Of a stretch of 35,163 nucleotides of DNA, positions 1 to 8,748 are shown in pieces. Numbering within the stretch: the first letter of the stretch is position 1; the number at the start of each line of letters is the position of its first letter. The translations under genes were made by a program, and so were the position numbers. The notes under the pieces were generated by a model. The model was not told where the DNA came from. It did no database searches and saw only the letters and a list, made by a program, of their open reading frames with translations. This stretch comes from Puniceibacterium sediminis (lineage in GTDB: Bacteria > Pseudomonadota > Alphaproteobacteria > Rhodobacterales > Rhodobacteraceae), in contig NZ_FZNN01000028.1 of the NCBI RefSeq assembly GCF_900188035.1, positions 1 to 35,163 on the forward strand, read 5' to 3'.

Positions 1-1
1 G

Positions 2-526
2 CCCTCATCATGGCGGCGTTGTGCGCTGCCTTCATCCCGAAACACAGGCCGTCAACTTCCCAAATCTTCGTCGGATCAGGTTGTTCAGCCTGAACCACTT
101 AACATCCCAAAAGATGACTTGAGAATTTGCATCGAAGCCCGAGAGCAGCAGTATAGCAGCCTGCTTTCGTTCATTAAGAAAATTCAAGAAAACCCTTTAG
201 ATACCCGCGCAACGCACATCAAAAATATAGATCGTTTTTCAATTACTGCCGTGCGAAAATCCGATGATGCATTGATGGCACTCTCAGATATAGGCGCAAA
301 CGCCATCTTTTCCGCTCTAAGGCGTGACGAACGTATGCACGGGCTAAGCGAAACAAGATATTTACGAGAGTTGCGTCATGTCTTCTTGTCGGGATCTGAT
401 GGAAATATTTTACCAAAAGGCCTGAAGCCAATTCACAGCATAAACGACTTAGATCTTCCTCAAGAAACAGTCGAAGAATTTGCTCTTTTAATCAATCCCC
501 GCAACGACTACCGCAGATTCAAATAA
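2..526 (+). CDS. Hypothetical protein, 5' end outside the window
   Basis: I do not recognise this protein. The reading frame is open from the first bases of the window, with no ATG in frame, so the gene most likely begins further left. The only in-frame candidate start is a TTG at 119, with no convincing ribosome binding site before it. The visible C-terminal part is about 174 residues, soluble, without membrane segments or a clear motif, and rich in Ser, Asn, Ile and Arg. Base composition is visibly AT-richer than the genes from 1194 onward (many AAA, ATT and AAT codons), which suggests transferred DNA. A second frame (frame 1) is also open from the left edge to a stop at 91-93, so a frameshifted or alternative upstream gene cannot be excluded. 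Confidence 0.5.
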   Translation, partial: PSSWRRCALPSSRNTGRQLPKSSSDQVVQPEPLNIPKDDLRICIEAREQQYSSLLSFIKKIQENPLDTRATHIKNIDRFSITAVRKSDDALMALSDIGANAIFSALRRDERMHGLSETRYLRELRHVFLSGSDGNILPKGLKPIHSINDLDLPQETVEEFALLINPRNDYRRFK

Positions 527-595
527 TAGAGACATACTTAGTTCTCCTGAAAACTACTACATTTCGCCTCGCTCACTCGAAATCAAGCCGCAGGC

Positions 596-759
596 GCCGG
601 GCAGTGCCTGCCCGTGTCGTGCCAGAGGCACGCCTGTGGCGTGGCGGGCTGGCGCTTGGGTGACGTCAGTGCCCACCTTAAATCCCCGAATGACCTTGCA
701 GGCATAACGCACACCGCCAGACCGTTGCAGTGCCATCCCACGACCAGGCGCTGCCCGGC
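596..759. repeat. Imperfect inverted repeat pair enclosing about 120 bp
   Basis: GCCGGGCAGTGCCTG at 596-610 is matched in reverse complement by 745-759 with one mismatch. After a 5-base insertion the pairing continues (GTCGTG at 616-621 with CACGAC at 739-744). A smaller hairpin CGTGCC-AGA-GGCACG sits inside at 618-632, and a TGACGTCA palindrome at 661-668. There is no open frame that looks like a gene here. It may be the remnant of a small non-autonomous mobile element or a structured RNA; nothing in the sequence decides between them. Confidence 0.45.
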
Positions 760-797
760 TCTCGTGGCACCTCTCAACCGACAACCGTAAGATGCGT

Positions 798-840
798 ATT
801 CACCCCGCACCGATTCGCGCGGGGTGAATCACCCCGCGCG
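798..840. repeat. Two overlapping, mutually exclusive hairpins
   Basis: ATTCACCCCGC (798-808) pairs perfectly with GCGGGGTGAAT (819-829). CGCGCGGGGTG (816-826) pairs perfectly with CACCCCGCGCG (830-840) around a 3-base loop. The middle arm is shared, so only one hairpin can form at a time. No T-run follows, so it is not a standard terminator. It lies about 350 bases upstream of the cold shock gene. Confidence 0.55.
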
Positions 841-941
841 ACACTCCAACATCCCGCCTGCCGACTCCGGATTTGCCCGAACAATGACTCAAACCTTTGT
901 CCACAGGCGCCTCCGCCCGCCAAACCCGCACCCAAACTCAG

Positions 942-981
942 CCATACGCGAGCCATACGGTTTCCATACGCCTTCCATACG
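942..981 (+). promoter_or_regulatory. Four CCATACG direct repeats at exact 11-bp spacing
   Basis: CCATACG occurs at 942, 953, 964 and 975, always with a 4-base spacer, and a fifth register begins with CCA at 986. A 7-bp half-site every 11 bp puts each copy on the same face of the helix, the layout of binding sites for PhoB/OmpR-family winged-helix response regulators. A near copy (CATACGG) lies at 1060-1066. The array sits about 210 bases before the cold shock gene and just before an A/T-rich segment (994-1004) that could hold a -10 element. The regulator is not identifiable from this window. Confidence 0.6.
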
Positions 982-1193
982 TTATCCAGAAGGATTTATT
1001 TAACGCTTACAAAGGCGGCGGTTTGTAGAAAATATGTTGCCAGACGTTTTCAGATATGTCATACGGCCCGTGCTGACGATCTTCTCTTCGACCATCTGTC
1101 TTCCCTAACCGGCTTGCAGGCTATCGATCCGAACGTGACCTCGCCGGGCTGTCGCATAACGTGGACAGCAGACTACTCTAAAGGAATATTCAC

Positions 1194-1400
1194 ATGGCTA
1201 CTGGCACAGTGAAATGGTTCAACGCAACTAAAGGCTTCGGCTTCATCCAGCCCGATGGCGGCTCCAAGGACGTGTTCGTGCACATCTCCGCAGTTGAGCG
1301 TTCGGGCCTGTCCGGTCTGAAAGACGACCAGAAGGTTACCTTCGACATCGAAGCCGGCCGCGATGGCCGCGAGAGCGCGATCAACCTCGCACTCGCATAA
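1194..1400 (+). CDS. cspA: Cold shock protein, CspA family
   Basis: This 68-residue single cold-shock domain (OB fold) protein binds single-stranded RNA and DNA and acts as an RNA chaperone in the cytoplasm. Both nucleic-acid-binding motifs are present: RNP1 as KGFGFI (about residues 13-18) and RNP2 as VFVHI (about 27-31), with the aromatic surface starting at VKWFN. Length is typical of the family. The ATG is preceded by AAGGA 8 bases upstream. The next upstream gene ends at 526, so a long 5' untranslated leader, as in other cspA-type genes, is possible. A strong terminator follows at 1424-1449. Alphaproteobacteria usually carry several csp paralogues, so whether this copy is cold-inducible cannot be told from sequence. 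Confidence 0.95.
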   Translation: MATGTVKWFNATKGFGFIQPDGGSKDVFVHISAVERSGLSGLKDDQKVTFDIEAGRDGRESAINLALA

Positions 1401-1423
1401 GTATTTGTCCTAGCGACAAAATT

Positions 1424-1449
1424 CGGCCGCCCCTCGGGGCGGTCGTTTT
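1424..1449 (+). terminator. Rho-independent terminator after cspA
   Basis: CGGCCGCCC (1424-1432), tetraloop CTCG, then GGGCGGTCG (1437-1445) forms a strong 9-pair stem (one G-T pair), followed directly by TTTTG. It begins 23 bases after the cspA stop codon. Confidence 0.85.
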
Positions 1450-1604
1450 GCTTTGTGGCACCCGTTGCATTCCAACGCAGGCCAGCGCGTGACCACCAAC
1501 CGCGTGAAAGATGCCACACAATCTTAATCCGATTCGACCTATACCGTTGAAATCCCGGCCGCATTGACCAACATATCCTAGTTCCAAACGAAAAGAGCGC
1601 CGCC

Positions 1605-2165
1605 ATGATCTCTCGCCGAACTTTTGTCACCGCCGCTGCCGCCTCCCTCAGCTTTCCGCTCCCGGCTCTCGCCCAGGGGTTTCAGGTGGCCCCAAGATTC
1701 GTGCCGCAACAGGTCACCTTCACACAGGCCTATGCTGCGGGTCAGATCCTGATCGTGCCCAAGGCACATTTTCTGTATTTCGTGACCGAACCCGGCATCG
1801 CCCTGCGCTACGGTGTCGGCGTCGGCAAGGCCGGGCTGGAATTCACCGGCACCGCGACCATCAGCGTCAAAAAGGAATGGCCCACCTGGCGGCCAACCAA
1901 CGAGATGATCGAACGGGACCCCAGCCACTATGGCGAATTCAAGGACAACGAATATGTCCAGCCCGGTGGCCCCGGCAATCCTCTCGGCGCGCGCGCTCTC
2001 TACCTGTTCCAGAACGGCCGCGACACCTATTTCCGCATTCACGGCACGACGGCCCCGGAAACCATCGGGCGTTCGGTGTCGAACGGCTGTATCCGCATGC
2101 TGAACGAACATGTGACAGACCTCTATGAACGGGTGCCTTTGGGGACGGTTGTCAGCGTCCTGTGA
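1605..2165 (+). CDS. L,D-transpeptidase (YkuD-fold) exported protein
   Basis: This 186-residue protein has a signal peptide with an SRRTF motif near the N-terminus, compatible with Tat export, followed by AAAASLSFPLPALAQ and a probable cleavage after ALAQ. The rest is a YkuD catalytic domain: the conserved His in FRIHGT (about residue 147) and the Ser-x-Gly-Cys-x-Arg active site in SNGCIRM (about 160-166) with the nucleophile Cys. The family makes 3-3 peptidoglycan cross-links or attaches proteins to murein in the periplasm; which of these applies here is not shown. The preceding 150 bases hold no other gene. The length is short but normal for single-domain members. Confidence 0.9.
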   Translation: MISRRTFVTAAAASLSFPLPALAQGFQVAPRFVPQQVTFTQAYAAGQILIVPKAHFLYFVTEPGIALRYGVGVGKAGLEFTGTATISVKKEWPTWRPTNEMIERDPSHYGEFKDNEYVQPGGPGNPLGARALYLFQNGRDTYFRIHGTTAPETIGRSVSNGCIRMLNEHVTDLYERVPLGTVVSVL

Positions 2166-2186
2166 CGCCACGCCGTGGGGGGCGTC

Positions 2187-3332
2187 GTGCCCAGGTTTGA
2201 TCTTTTGGTGCTGGGTGCTGGCCCGGCCGGAAGTGCTGCGGCCATTACGGCTGCGCGTGCTGGACTGCGCGTCGCCCTGATCGACAAACGGCGCTTTCCA
2301 CGCGACAAGCTCTGTGGGGGCGGCTTTACAGGCCGCTCCATGCGGTATTTCCGCGAGATTTTTGGGACCGACGCGCCCTACGATGGAATTCCGCACCGCG
2401 ATGCCATCAGCTTTTGCGCTTTTGGACAAGAGGTCGGGCAGTTCACCGGCATCCAACCGCTGCATATGACGATGCGCCGGGATCTTGACCACGCACTGGT
2501 ACAGGCTGCACTGGCGGCAGGCGCCACGGACCTCACCGGACAACGCGTCGATGCCATCGACGCCGATGCGCCCACAGTCACCCTCCGGGACCAATGCATC
2601 ACGGCGCCCCTCATGGTTGCGGCAGACGGTGTCAACAGCGCAACCGCCCGGGCCCTGTTCGGTCGGGCCTTCGATCCGCAAAAGATCGGCTTTGCGCTTG
2701 AAGTCGAAGTGCCCACTGAAACGCCCCCCGACACGCCTGTACGGATTGATTTTGGCGCTGCCGACTGGGGCTACGGCTGGGACTTTCCCAAGGTCTGCGG
2801 CCGCACGATCGGCGTCGGCGGGATGATGCAGCGCAACACGGATCTCAAGGCCTCTCTGGCCACCTACCTGTCCCAGCTGGGCGTCACGACCGACAGCCCG
2901 GTCAAGGGGCAGTTCCTGCCCTTTGGGTCCTATCGGCGCATTCCGGGCCAGGGTACCGTCCTGCTGGTCGGCGACGCGGCGGGACTGGTCGATCCGATCA
3001 CCGGCGAAGGCATCGCCTATGCGATGAAAAGCGGGCAGCTCGCCGCGCAATCAGCCATCGGGGCGCTGCACCGCGGGAATCCCGGCTCTGCCTTGCCCCG
3101 CTACCGCGCCGCCCTGCGTCCCATCCATCGTGCCATCGATCAGGCCCGCATGATCCGGCCACTGATCTTTCTCCCGGCATGCCGGAGCGGTTTTATCTCC
3201 GGATTCCGTAATTCTTCGACGCTGCGCACGGAATACATGCGGCTTCTTGCGGGCGAAACTGAATATGGCCAGATCACGCGCCGCACAATCGCCCGTCTGC
3301 CACGATTTATTGTTCGCAGTCTAACAAACTAA
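2187..3332 (+). CDS. Geranylgeranyl reductase family FAD-dependent oxidoreductase
   Basis: About 381 residues. The N-terminus has the FAD-binding Rossmann motif GAGPAGSAAA followed by an acidic/basic strand end (ALIDKRRFPRDK) and a CGGGFTGR segment, as in the ChlP/BchP-like family. The second FAD motif is GDAAGLVDPITGEGIAYAM (about residue 255). Family members reduce isoprenoid double bonds or hydroxylate; the substrate here is unknown, and no bacteriochlorophyll genes are next to it. An upstream GTG at 2175 is also in frame, but the GTG at 2187 has a run of G residues at the correct distance and directly precedes the conserved PRFDLLVLGAG start, so I prefer it. The gene starts only 21 bases after the L,D-transpeptidase stop, so the two are probably co-transcribed. 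Confidence 0.85.
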   Translation: MPRFDLLVLGAGPAGSAAAITAARAGLRVALIDKRRFPRDKLCGGGFTGRSMRYFREIFGTDAPYDGIPHRDAISFCAFGQEVGQFTGIQPLHMTMRRDLDHALVQAALAAGATDLTGQRVDAIDADAPTVTLRDQCITAPLMVAADGVNSATARALFGRAFDPQKIGFALEVEVPTETPPDTPVRIDFGAADWGYGWDFPKVCGRTIGVGGMMQRNTDLKASLATYLSQLGVTTDSPVKGQFLPFGSYRRIPGQGTVLLVGDAAGLVDPITGEGIAYAMKSGQLAAQSAIGALHRGNPGSALPRYRAALRPIHRAIDQARMIRPLIFLPACRSGFISGFRNSSTLRTEYMRLLAGETEYGQITRRTIARLPRFIVRSLTN

Positions 3333-3437
3333 AAATTTCCAAGGCCCGACCGCTTCTCTCTTCGCTCCGCCTGCGATCTTTACCAATTGGTATGTTAAAG
3401 GCTGCAGATTGAAGACGAAGTGGTTTAGGGACGACCC

Positions 3438-3650
3438 ATGGCGATCGTCGGTTTTTTGTTGGGTAGTGTCATGGGCGCCGCTAGTGGCTTGCTCGGATGG
3501 CTGGCGTTCGAAATTTCCATTTCCAGGGCCTTGGCCCTGTACTTCGTAACTGGTTTGACAATCGGAACGCTGATCCTCGCCCTGAGCTATCTTCGCAAAA
3601 CACAGCGCAAAGGGGCAGGTTCCAGAGCGCGCGGAACGAGGCGTACCTGA
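3438..3650 (+). CDS. Small membrane protein of unknown function
   Basis: This 70-residue protein has two predicted membrane segments (about residues 4-25 and 32-52), joined by a short loop and followed by a basic C-terminal tail rich in Arg and Lys (RKTQRKGAGSRARGTRR), which would face the cytoplasm by the positive-inside rule. AGGGACG lies just before the ATG. I recognise no family. It stands alone between the flavoprotein gene (ends 3332) and the convergent esterase gene. The hydrophobic pattern and the ribosome binding site support a real gene, but a longer homologue set would be needed to be certain. Confidence 0.6.
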   Translation: MAIVGFLLGSVMGAASGLLGWLAFEISISRALALYFVTGLTIGTLILALSYLRKTQRKGAGSRARGTRRT

Positions 3651-3802
3651 TCATGCAACACGTTAACAACACCACGTAGACGGCTGAATTTACTTAACAA
3701 TCCCGCCTTGTACATACGGCAATATAAGGAAAAAATTCACGTCACGGACATGGTTGAAGATATCACCCCCCCTAGAGATTTCGCCCTTACTGACCCGTGA
3801 GG

Positions 3803-4471
3803 TTAATCTTGCACCTGCTCGATCAGCGCCTCTACTGACGGACCCATTGCGGCGACGATCCGCATGACCCCTTCCGCATTGGGATGAATACCATCCGCCT
3901 GCATATAGGCGCGCACATCCTCCGGGCGACGATCACCTTCGGTCAAACCCTGAAAGAATTCCGGGAAATAAAGTGTGCCGTATTGGTTCGCCAGTTCGGG
4001 ATATATCGCATCAAAGCTGGTCTTGAATTGCGGCCCGTAATTCTCCGGCGCGCGCAGGCCGACCAGAAGCACAGGTAAATTGCGGGCCGCGGCCACCTTC
4101 AGTATCCCCTCCAGATTGGCCCGCGAATTTGTCGGATCGATGCCACGCAACAGGTCGTTGCCCCCCAGCGTGACAATCATCCCATCGGTACTGTCCGCGA
4201 GCGACCAGTCCACCCGGCTCAGGCCCCCCGCCGTCGTATCCCCGGACACACCGGCATTCACAACCGTCACATCATGCCCCCGTGCCCGCAGCCAGGCCTG
4301 CATCTGCGGCACAAACCCATCCTCGCGCGGCAGCCCGTAGCCTGCCGTCAAACTGTCGCCAAGCGCCACTATTTCGACCGGTTCGGCCTGCGCAAATGTC
4401 GCCCAGCCCAGCAACAAAGCCACTGCAAGCTTGCTCTGCAGCGCAGCAACCCCATATGTCCTTAAACTCAT
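3803..4471 (-). CDS. tesA: TesA-like SGNH/GDSL esterase, periplasmic
   Basis: This 222-residue protein has an N-terminal signal peptide (hydrophobic LAVALLLGWATFAQA, cleavage about residue 29) and an SGNH-hydrolase domain. All four blocks are visible: GDSLTAGYG with the nucleophile Ser, the oxyanion Gly in NAGVSGDT, GGND, and DGIHPN with the catalytic Asp and His. The family (arylesterase / acyl-CoA thioesterase I / lysophospholipase L1) hydrolyses short and medium acyl esters. It is divergent from a YbbA/YbbP-type ABC transporter, the same arrangement as tesA-ybbA-ybbP in Escherichia coli, which supports the assignment. Only 20 bases separate the two start codons, so at least one promoter must overlap the other gene's 5' end. 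Confidence 0.9.
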   Translation of the reverse strand: MSLRTYGVAALQSKLAVALLLGWATFAQAEPVEIVALGDSLTAGYGLPREDGFVPQMQAWLRARGHDVTVVNAGVSGDTTAGGLSRVDWSLADSTDGMIVTLGGNDLLRGIDPTNSRANLEGILKVAAARNLPVLLVGLRAPENYGPQFKTSFDAIYPELANQYGTLYFPEFFQGLTEGDRRPEDVRAYMQADGIHPNAEGVMRIVAAMGPSVEALIEQVQD

Positions 4472-4491
4472 GATGTTTGGACCCTTCCTTT

Positions 4492-5192
<701 letters not shown>

Positions 5193-5196
<4 letters not shown>

Positions 5197-7718
5197 GCCT
5201 TCGTATTGCTGCACGGTTCGCCCGCCGCGAGTTGCGCGGGGGCCTGTCGGGTTTCCGCATCTTCATCGCCTGCCTTGCTCTGGGCGTTGCCGCGATTGCA
5301 GGCGTCGGTTCCGTCCGTTCCGCGATCGAGGCCGGTCTGACCGATCAGGGGGCTGTTCTGCTCGGCGGCGACGCCGAGGCGCAGTTCACCTACCGCTTCG
5401 CCACACCCGAGGAACGCAGCTGGCTCGACTCCGTGGCAACCCGGGTGTCCGAGGTCACCGATTTCCGCTCCATGGCCGTGGTCGACCCGGACGGGGTCGC
5501 GGAACGCGGCCTGACGCAGGTAAAATCGGTCGACGCCGCCTATCCGCTCAAGGGCGAGATCCTGCTTGATCCGCCCATGCCCTTGGCTCAGGCGCTCGCA
5601 ACAAATGATCTGCCCGGCGCGGTCATGGCCCCAATTCTGGCCGACCGCCTTGGGCTGGAAACCGGCGACACCTTCCGTCTTGGCACCCAGGATTTCACCC
5701 TGAATGCCGTCATCGCGCGCGAACCCGACAATTCCGGCGCGGGCTTCTCCCTTGGTCCCCGCACGATCGTGCTGACGCAGGATCTCGCCAATTCCGGTCT
5801 GCTGACGCCGGGCACGCTGTTTGATTCCGAATACCGGCTTGATCTGCCGCCCGGCACCGACCTTGACGCCCTTCAGGTCCGGGCCGAGGATCGCTTTCGC
5901 GACACCGGACTGCGCTGGCGCGATGCACGCAACGGCGCGCCGGGTGTGGCGCGCTTTGTCGAACGTCTGGGCGCCTTCCTTGTTCTCGTCGGCCTGTCGG
6001 GACTTGCCGTGGGCGGCGTAGGCGTGTCGGCGGCCGTGCGATCCTACCTCGCGCGCAAGACGTCGGTAATCGCCACCCTGCGCACCCTTGGCGCAAGCCG
6101 CGCGACGATCTTTCAGACGTATTTCCTTCAGATCGGCGCGCTCAGCCTCGTTGGTATCGCTCTTGGCGTCCTGCTTGGTGCGATCATCCCGCTGCTCTTT
6201 GCGCCGCTCATCACCGCCTCCCTCCCCGTTCCGGCGATCCTTGCCCTGCATCCCGAACCGCTGATCGAGGCGGCGATATACGGCGCCCTCACCGCGCTTG
6301 TCTTCACCCTCTGGCCCCTTGCCCGGGCCGAGGAGGTGCGGGCCGCGACCCTGTTCCGCGATGCGCTGGAAAGCGCCAGCATTCTGCCTGCACCGCGCTA
6401 CGTGATCGCCACCGGCCTCCTGACGCTGCTGCTGGTTGGCACGGCGATGGCATTTTCCGGCAACGCTTGGCTTACCCTCTGGACGGCTGGCGGCATCTTT
6501 GGGGCGTTGATCCTGCTCAGCCTCGCCGCCATCGCCATCCGCTGGCTCGCCCGCAGGGCCGCCCCCGCCGCCCGTGGGAAACCGGTCCTTCGCTGGGCGC
6601 TGGGTGCCATTGGCGGACCGCGCGAAGGTGCCGCGTCAGTTGTGCTCTCACTCGGCCTCGGCCTGTCGGTGCTGGCCGCAGTGGGTCAGATCGACGGAAA
6701 CCTGCGCAATTCGATCAGCCGCGACCTGCCCGAAGTCGCCCCGTCCTACTTCTTTGTCGATATCCAGAAGGACCAGATGCCCGGCTTTCTGGAACGGCTG
6801 CAAGGTGACCCGGCCGTGCGCAAGATCGACAGTGCCCCGATGCTGCGCGGCGTGGTCACCATGATCAACGGAACCCCTGCGGAAGAGGTGGCAGGCGATC
6901 ACTGGGTCGTGCGCGGCGATCGTGGCATCACCTATGCCGACCGCCCGGGCAATGACACGACCATCACCGCCGGGGAATGGTGGCCCGAAGGGTACGACGG
7001 CCCGCCCCAGGTCAGCTTTGCCGCCGAAGAGGCCGAGGAAATCGGCCTCAAGCTGGGCGATACGATCACTGTCAACGTCCTTGGCCGCGACATCACCGCC
7101 ACGATCACCAGCTTTCGCGCGGTGAATTTCGCCACCGGCGGCATTGGCTTTGTCATGTGCCTGAACGCCGCCGCACTGGAAAACGCGCCGCACACCTTCA
7201 TCTCGACCGTCTACGCCACACCGGAATCCGAGGCTCAGATCCTGCGGGACCTTTCCAAGGCATTCCCCAACATCACCGCAATCCGCGTCGCCGACGCCAT
7301 AGACCGGGTGTCCCAACTGCTCGAAGGCATCGCTTCAGCCACCCGTTGGGGCGCGGCGGCCACCCTGCTGACCGGGTTCCTCGTTCTGATCGGCGCGGCG
7401 GCAGCCGGTGAACAGTCCCGCACTTATGAGGCGGCGGTCCTCAAGACGCTTGGTGCAAGCCGCATCCTTATCCTGCGCTCCTTTGCTCTGCGCTCGGCGC
7501 TTCTGGGGGCCGGGGCCGGTGTGGTGGCACTGGCGGCGGGCATATTGGGGGGATGGGCGGTCAGCACCTTCATCATGGAAACGGACTTCAGCGTGATCTG
7601 GTCATCCGCTTTCGGCATCATCGCGGGTGGGGTGCTGGCGACCCTGCTTGCGGGGCTTGCTTTTGCCTGGCGTCCACTGGCGGCACGCCCCGCCGGGGTG
7701 TTGCGCGCCCGGGAATAG
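5193..7718 (+). CDS. ybbP: FtsX-like ABC permease, YbbP type
   Basis: This 841-residue inner-membrane protein has the expected layout of a YbbP-type permease: one N-terminal membrane segment (about residues 18-40), a large periplasmic domain, a first FtsX block of membrane helices (about 255-385), further helices to about 455, a central anchor near 480-500, a second periplasmic domain and a second FtsX block near the C-terminus (about 720-835). The motif RTLGASRATIF in the first block recurs as KTLGASRILIL in the second, showing the internal duplication. It overlaps the ATPase gene by 4 bases (ATGA) and would form a transporter with it. Homologues in other bacteria are annotated only as putative permeases; the substrate is not established. 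Confidence 0.92.
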
Positions 7719-7787
7719 AACCTTGCACCGCGCGGCACGGGCTGGCATGGCTTTTGTCATCCCCAAATGGCCAAAGGAATCCCCCCG

Positions 7788-8657
7788 ATGACCGATCATC
7801 TGCCCATGACCATCCCCGCCGCGATCACCCCGGCGCAGCGCTCCAGCCTTATCAACCTTATCCGCCGCGCCGCCCGGACCGAGATCCTGCCCCGCTTTCG
7901 CGACCTGTCGTCGGTCCAGATCGACCAGAAGTCCGGCCCGCAGGACCTGGTGACCGAAGCGGATCGCGCGTCGGAAAAGATGATCGCCCGGGGCTTGGTC
8001 CGCATGTTCCCCAACGCCCTGATCGTGGGCGAAGAGGATGTGGCAGAAAACCCCGACATCGTGGACAAGATCGCCGATGCGCCGCTGGCATTCACCATTG
8101 ATCCTGTCGACGGCACCTGGAATTTCGCCCACGGCCTCACGCAGTTTGGCGTGATCCTGTCGGCGACGCGTTTCGGCATACCGGTCTTCGGTCTGCTCTA
8201 CGATCCGATCATGGATGACGTGATCGTCGCGGACACCACCGGGCCTTCTCAGCTGATCAAACCACGCCGCGCCACGCGCACCCTGAGCGTGTCCAAAGGC
8301 GGGGCCATCGGGGACCTTACCGGCTACCTCGGCCTCTACCTGCTGCCCAAGGACAAGCAGGCAGAGATGGCCGCCACCATGCCGAATTTTCAGCGTGTGA
8401 CCTCGCTGCGCTGCGCCTGTCACGAATTCCGGATGCTGGCGCAGGGCCATGTGGATTTCGTCTTTGCCGCCGGGCTTACGCCCTGGGATCATGCCGCTGG
8501 CGTCCTGATCGCCCGGCAGGCGGGCGGCCATGTGGCGCTGCTGGATGGGTCGGAATATCGCGCCGACGCGCCACGCTCCGGCTATCTTCTTGCCGCATCG
8601 GATGCCGCCACCTGGGCCCGCATCCGCGAACAGTTCGACTTCCTTCTCGCGGACTAA
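7788..8657 (+). CDS. Inositol monophosphatase family phosphatase (possible histidinol-phosphatase)
   Basis: About 289 residues with the metal-binding motifs of the Mg-dependent, Li-inhibited phosphatase family: GEED (about residues 77-80), DPVDGTWNF (about 105-113) and WDHAAG (about 226). The preceding TEADRASE segment is also conserved. Family members hydrolyse inositol-phosphate, histidinol-phosphate or 3'-phosphoadenosine-5'-phosphate; sequence alone does not decide which applies. I place the start at the ATG at 7788, because AAAGGA lies 9 bases before it; an ATG at 7767 is in frame but has no such site. It follows the YbbP gene by 69 bases and may be read from the same transcript. Confidence 0.85.
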   Translation: MTDHLPMTIPAAITPAQRSSLINLIRRAARTEILPRFRDLSSVQIDQKSGPQDLVTEADRASEKMIARGLVRMFPNALIVGEEDVAENPDIVDKIADAPLAFTIDPVDGTWNFAHGLTQFGVILSATRFGIPVFGLLYDPIMDDVIVADTTGPSQLIKPRRATRTLSVSKGGAIGDLTGYLGLYLLPKDKQAEMAATMPNFQRVTSLRCACHEFRMLAQGHVDFVFAAGLTPWDHAAGVLIARQAGGHVALLDGSEYRADAPRSGYLLAASDAATWARIREQFDFLLAD

Positions 8658-8710
8658 ACGGCCCTGCGATGACGGACCGCTCGCAATTCAAACCAGAAGC
8701 GCGTTAGTTG

Positions 8711-8743
8711 CCTTGGGCGGAAGAGTTGCTCCTCCGCCCAAGG
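8711..8743. terminator. Hairpin between convergent phosphatase and gcvP genes
   Basis: CCTTGGGCGGA (8711-8721) and TCCGCCCAAGG (8733-8743) form a perfect 11-pair stem with an 11-base loop, 5 bases from the gcvP stop and about 50 from the phosphatase stop. Position fits a shared bidirectional terminator, but neither strand shows a T-run, so it could instead be a 3'-end stabilising structure. Confidence 0.5.
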
Positions 8744-8748
8744 AGAAC

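Noticed and set aside
730-1212. 160-codon plus-strand open frame upstream of and overlapping cspA
   Set aside because: It runs through the hairpins and the 11-bp repeats, has Pro/Arg-rich low-quality composition, overlaps the cspA start, and has no ribosome binding site.
1578-3050. 490-codon minus-strand open frame opposite the L,D-transpeptidase and flavoprotein genes
   Set aside because: It is antisense to two genes with clear motifs and shows the typical His/Gln/Gly-rich look of a GC-rich antisense frame.
2187-3332. Bacteriochlorophyll synthesis gene bchP
   Set aside because: The fold fits the family but no photosynthesis genes flank it, so a specific substrate is not supported.
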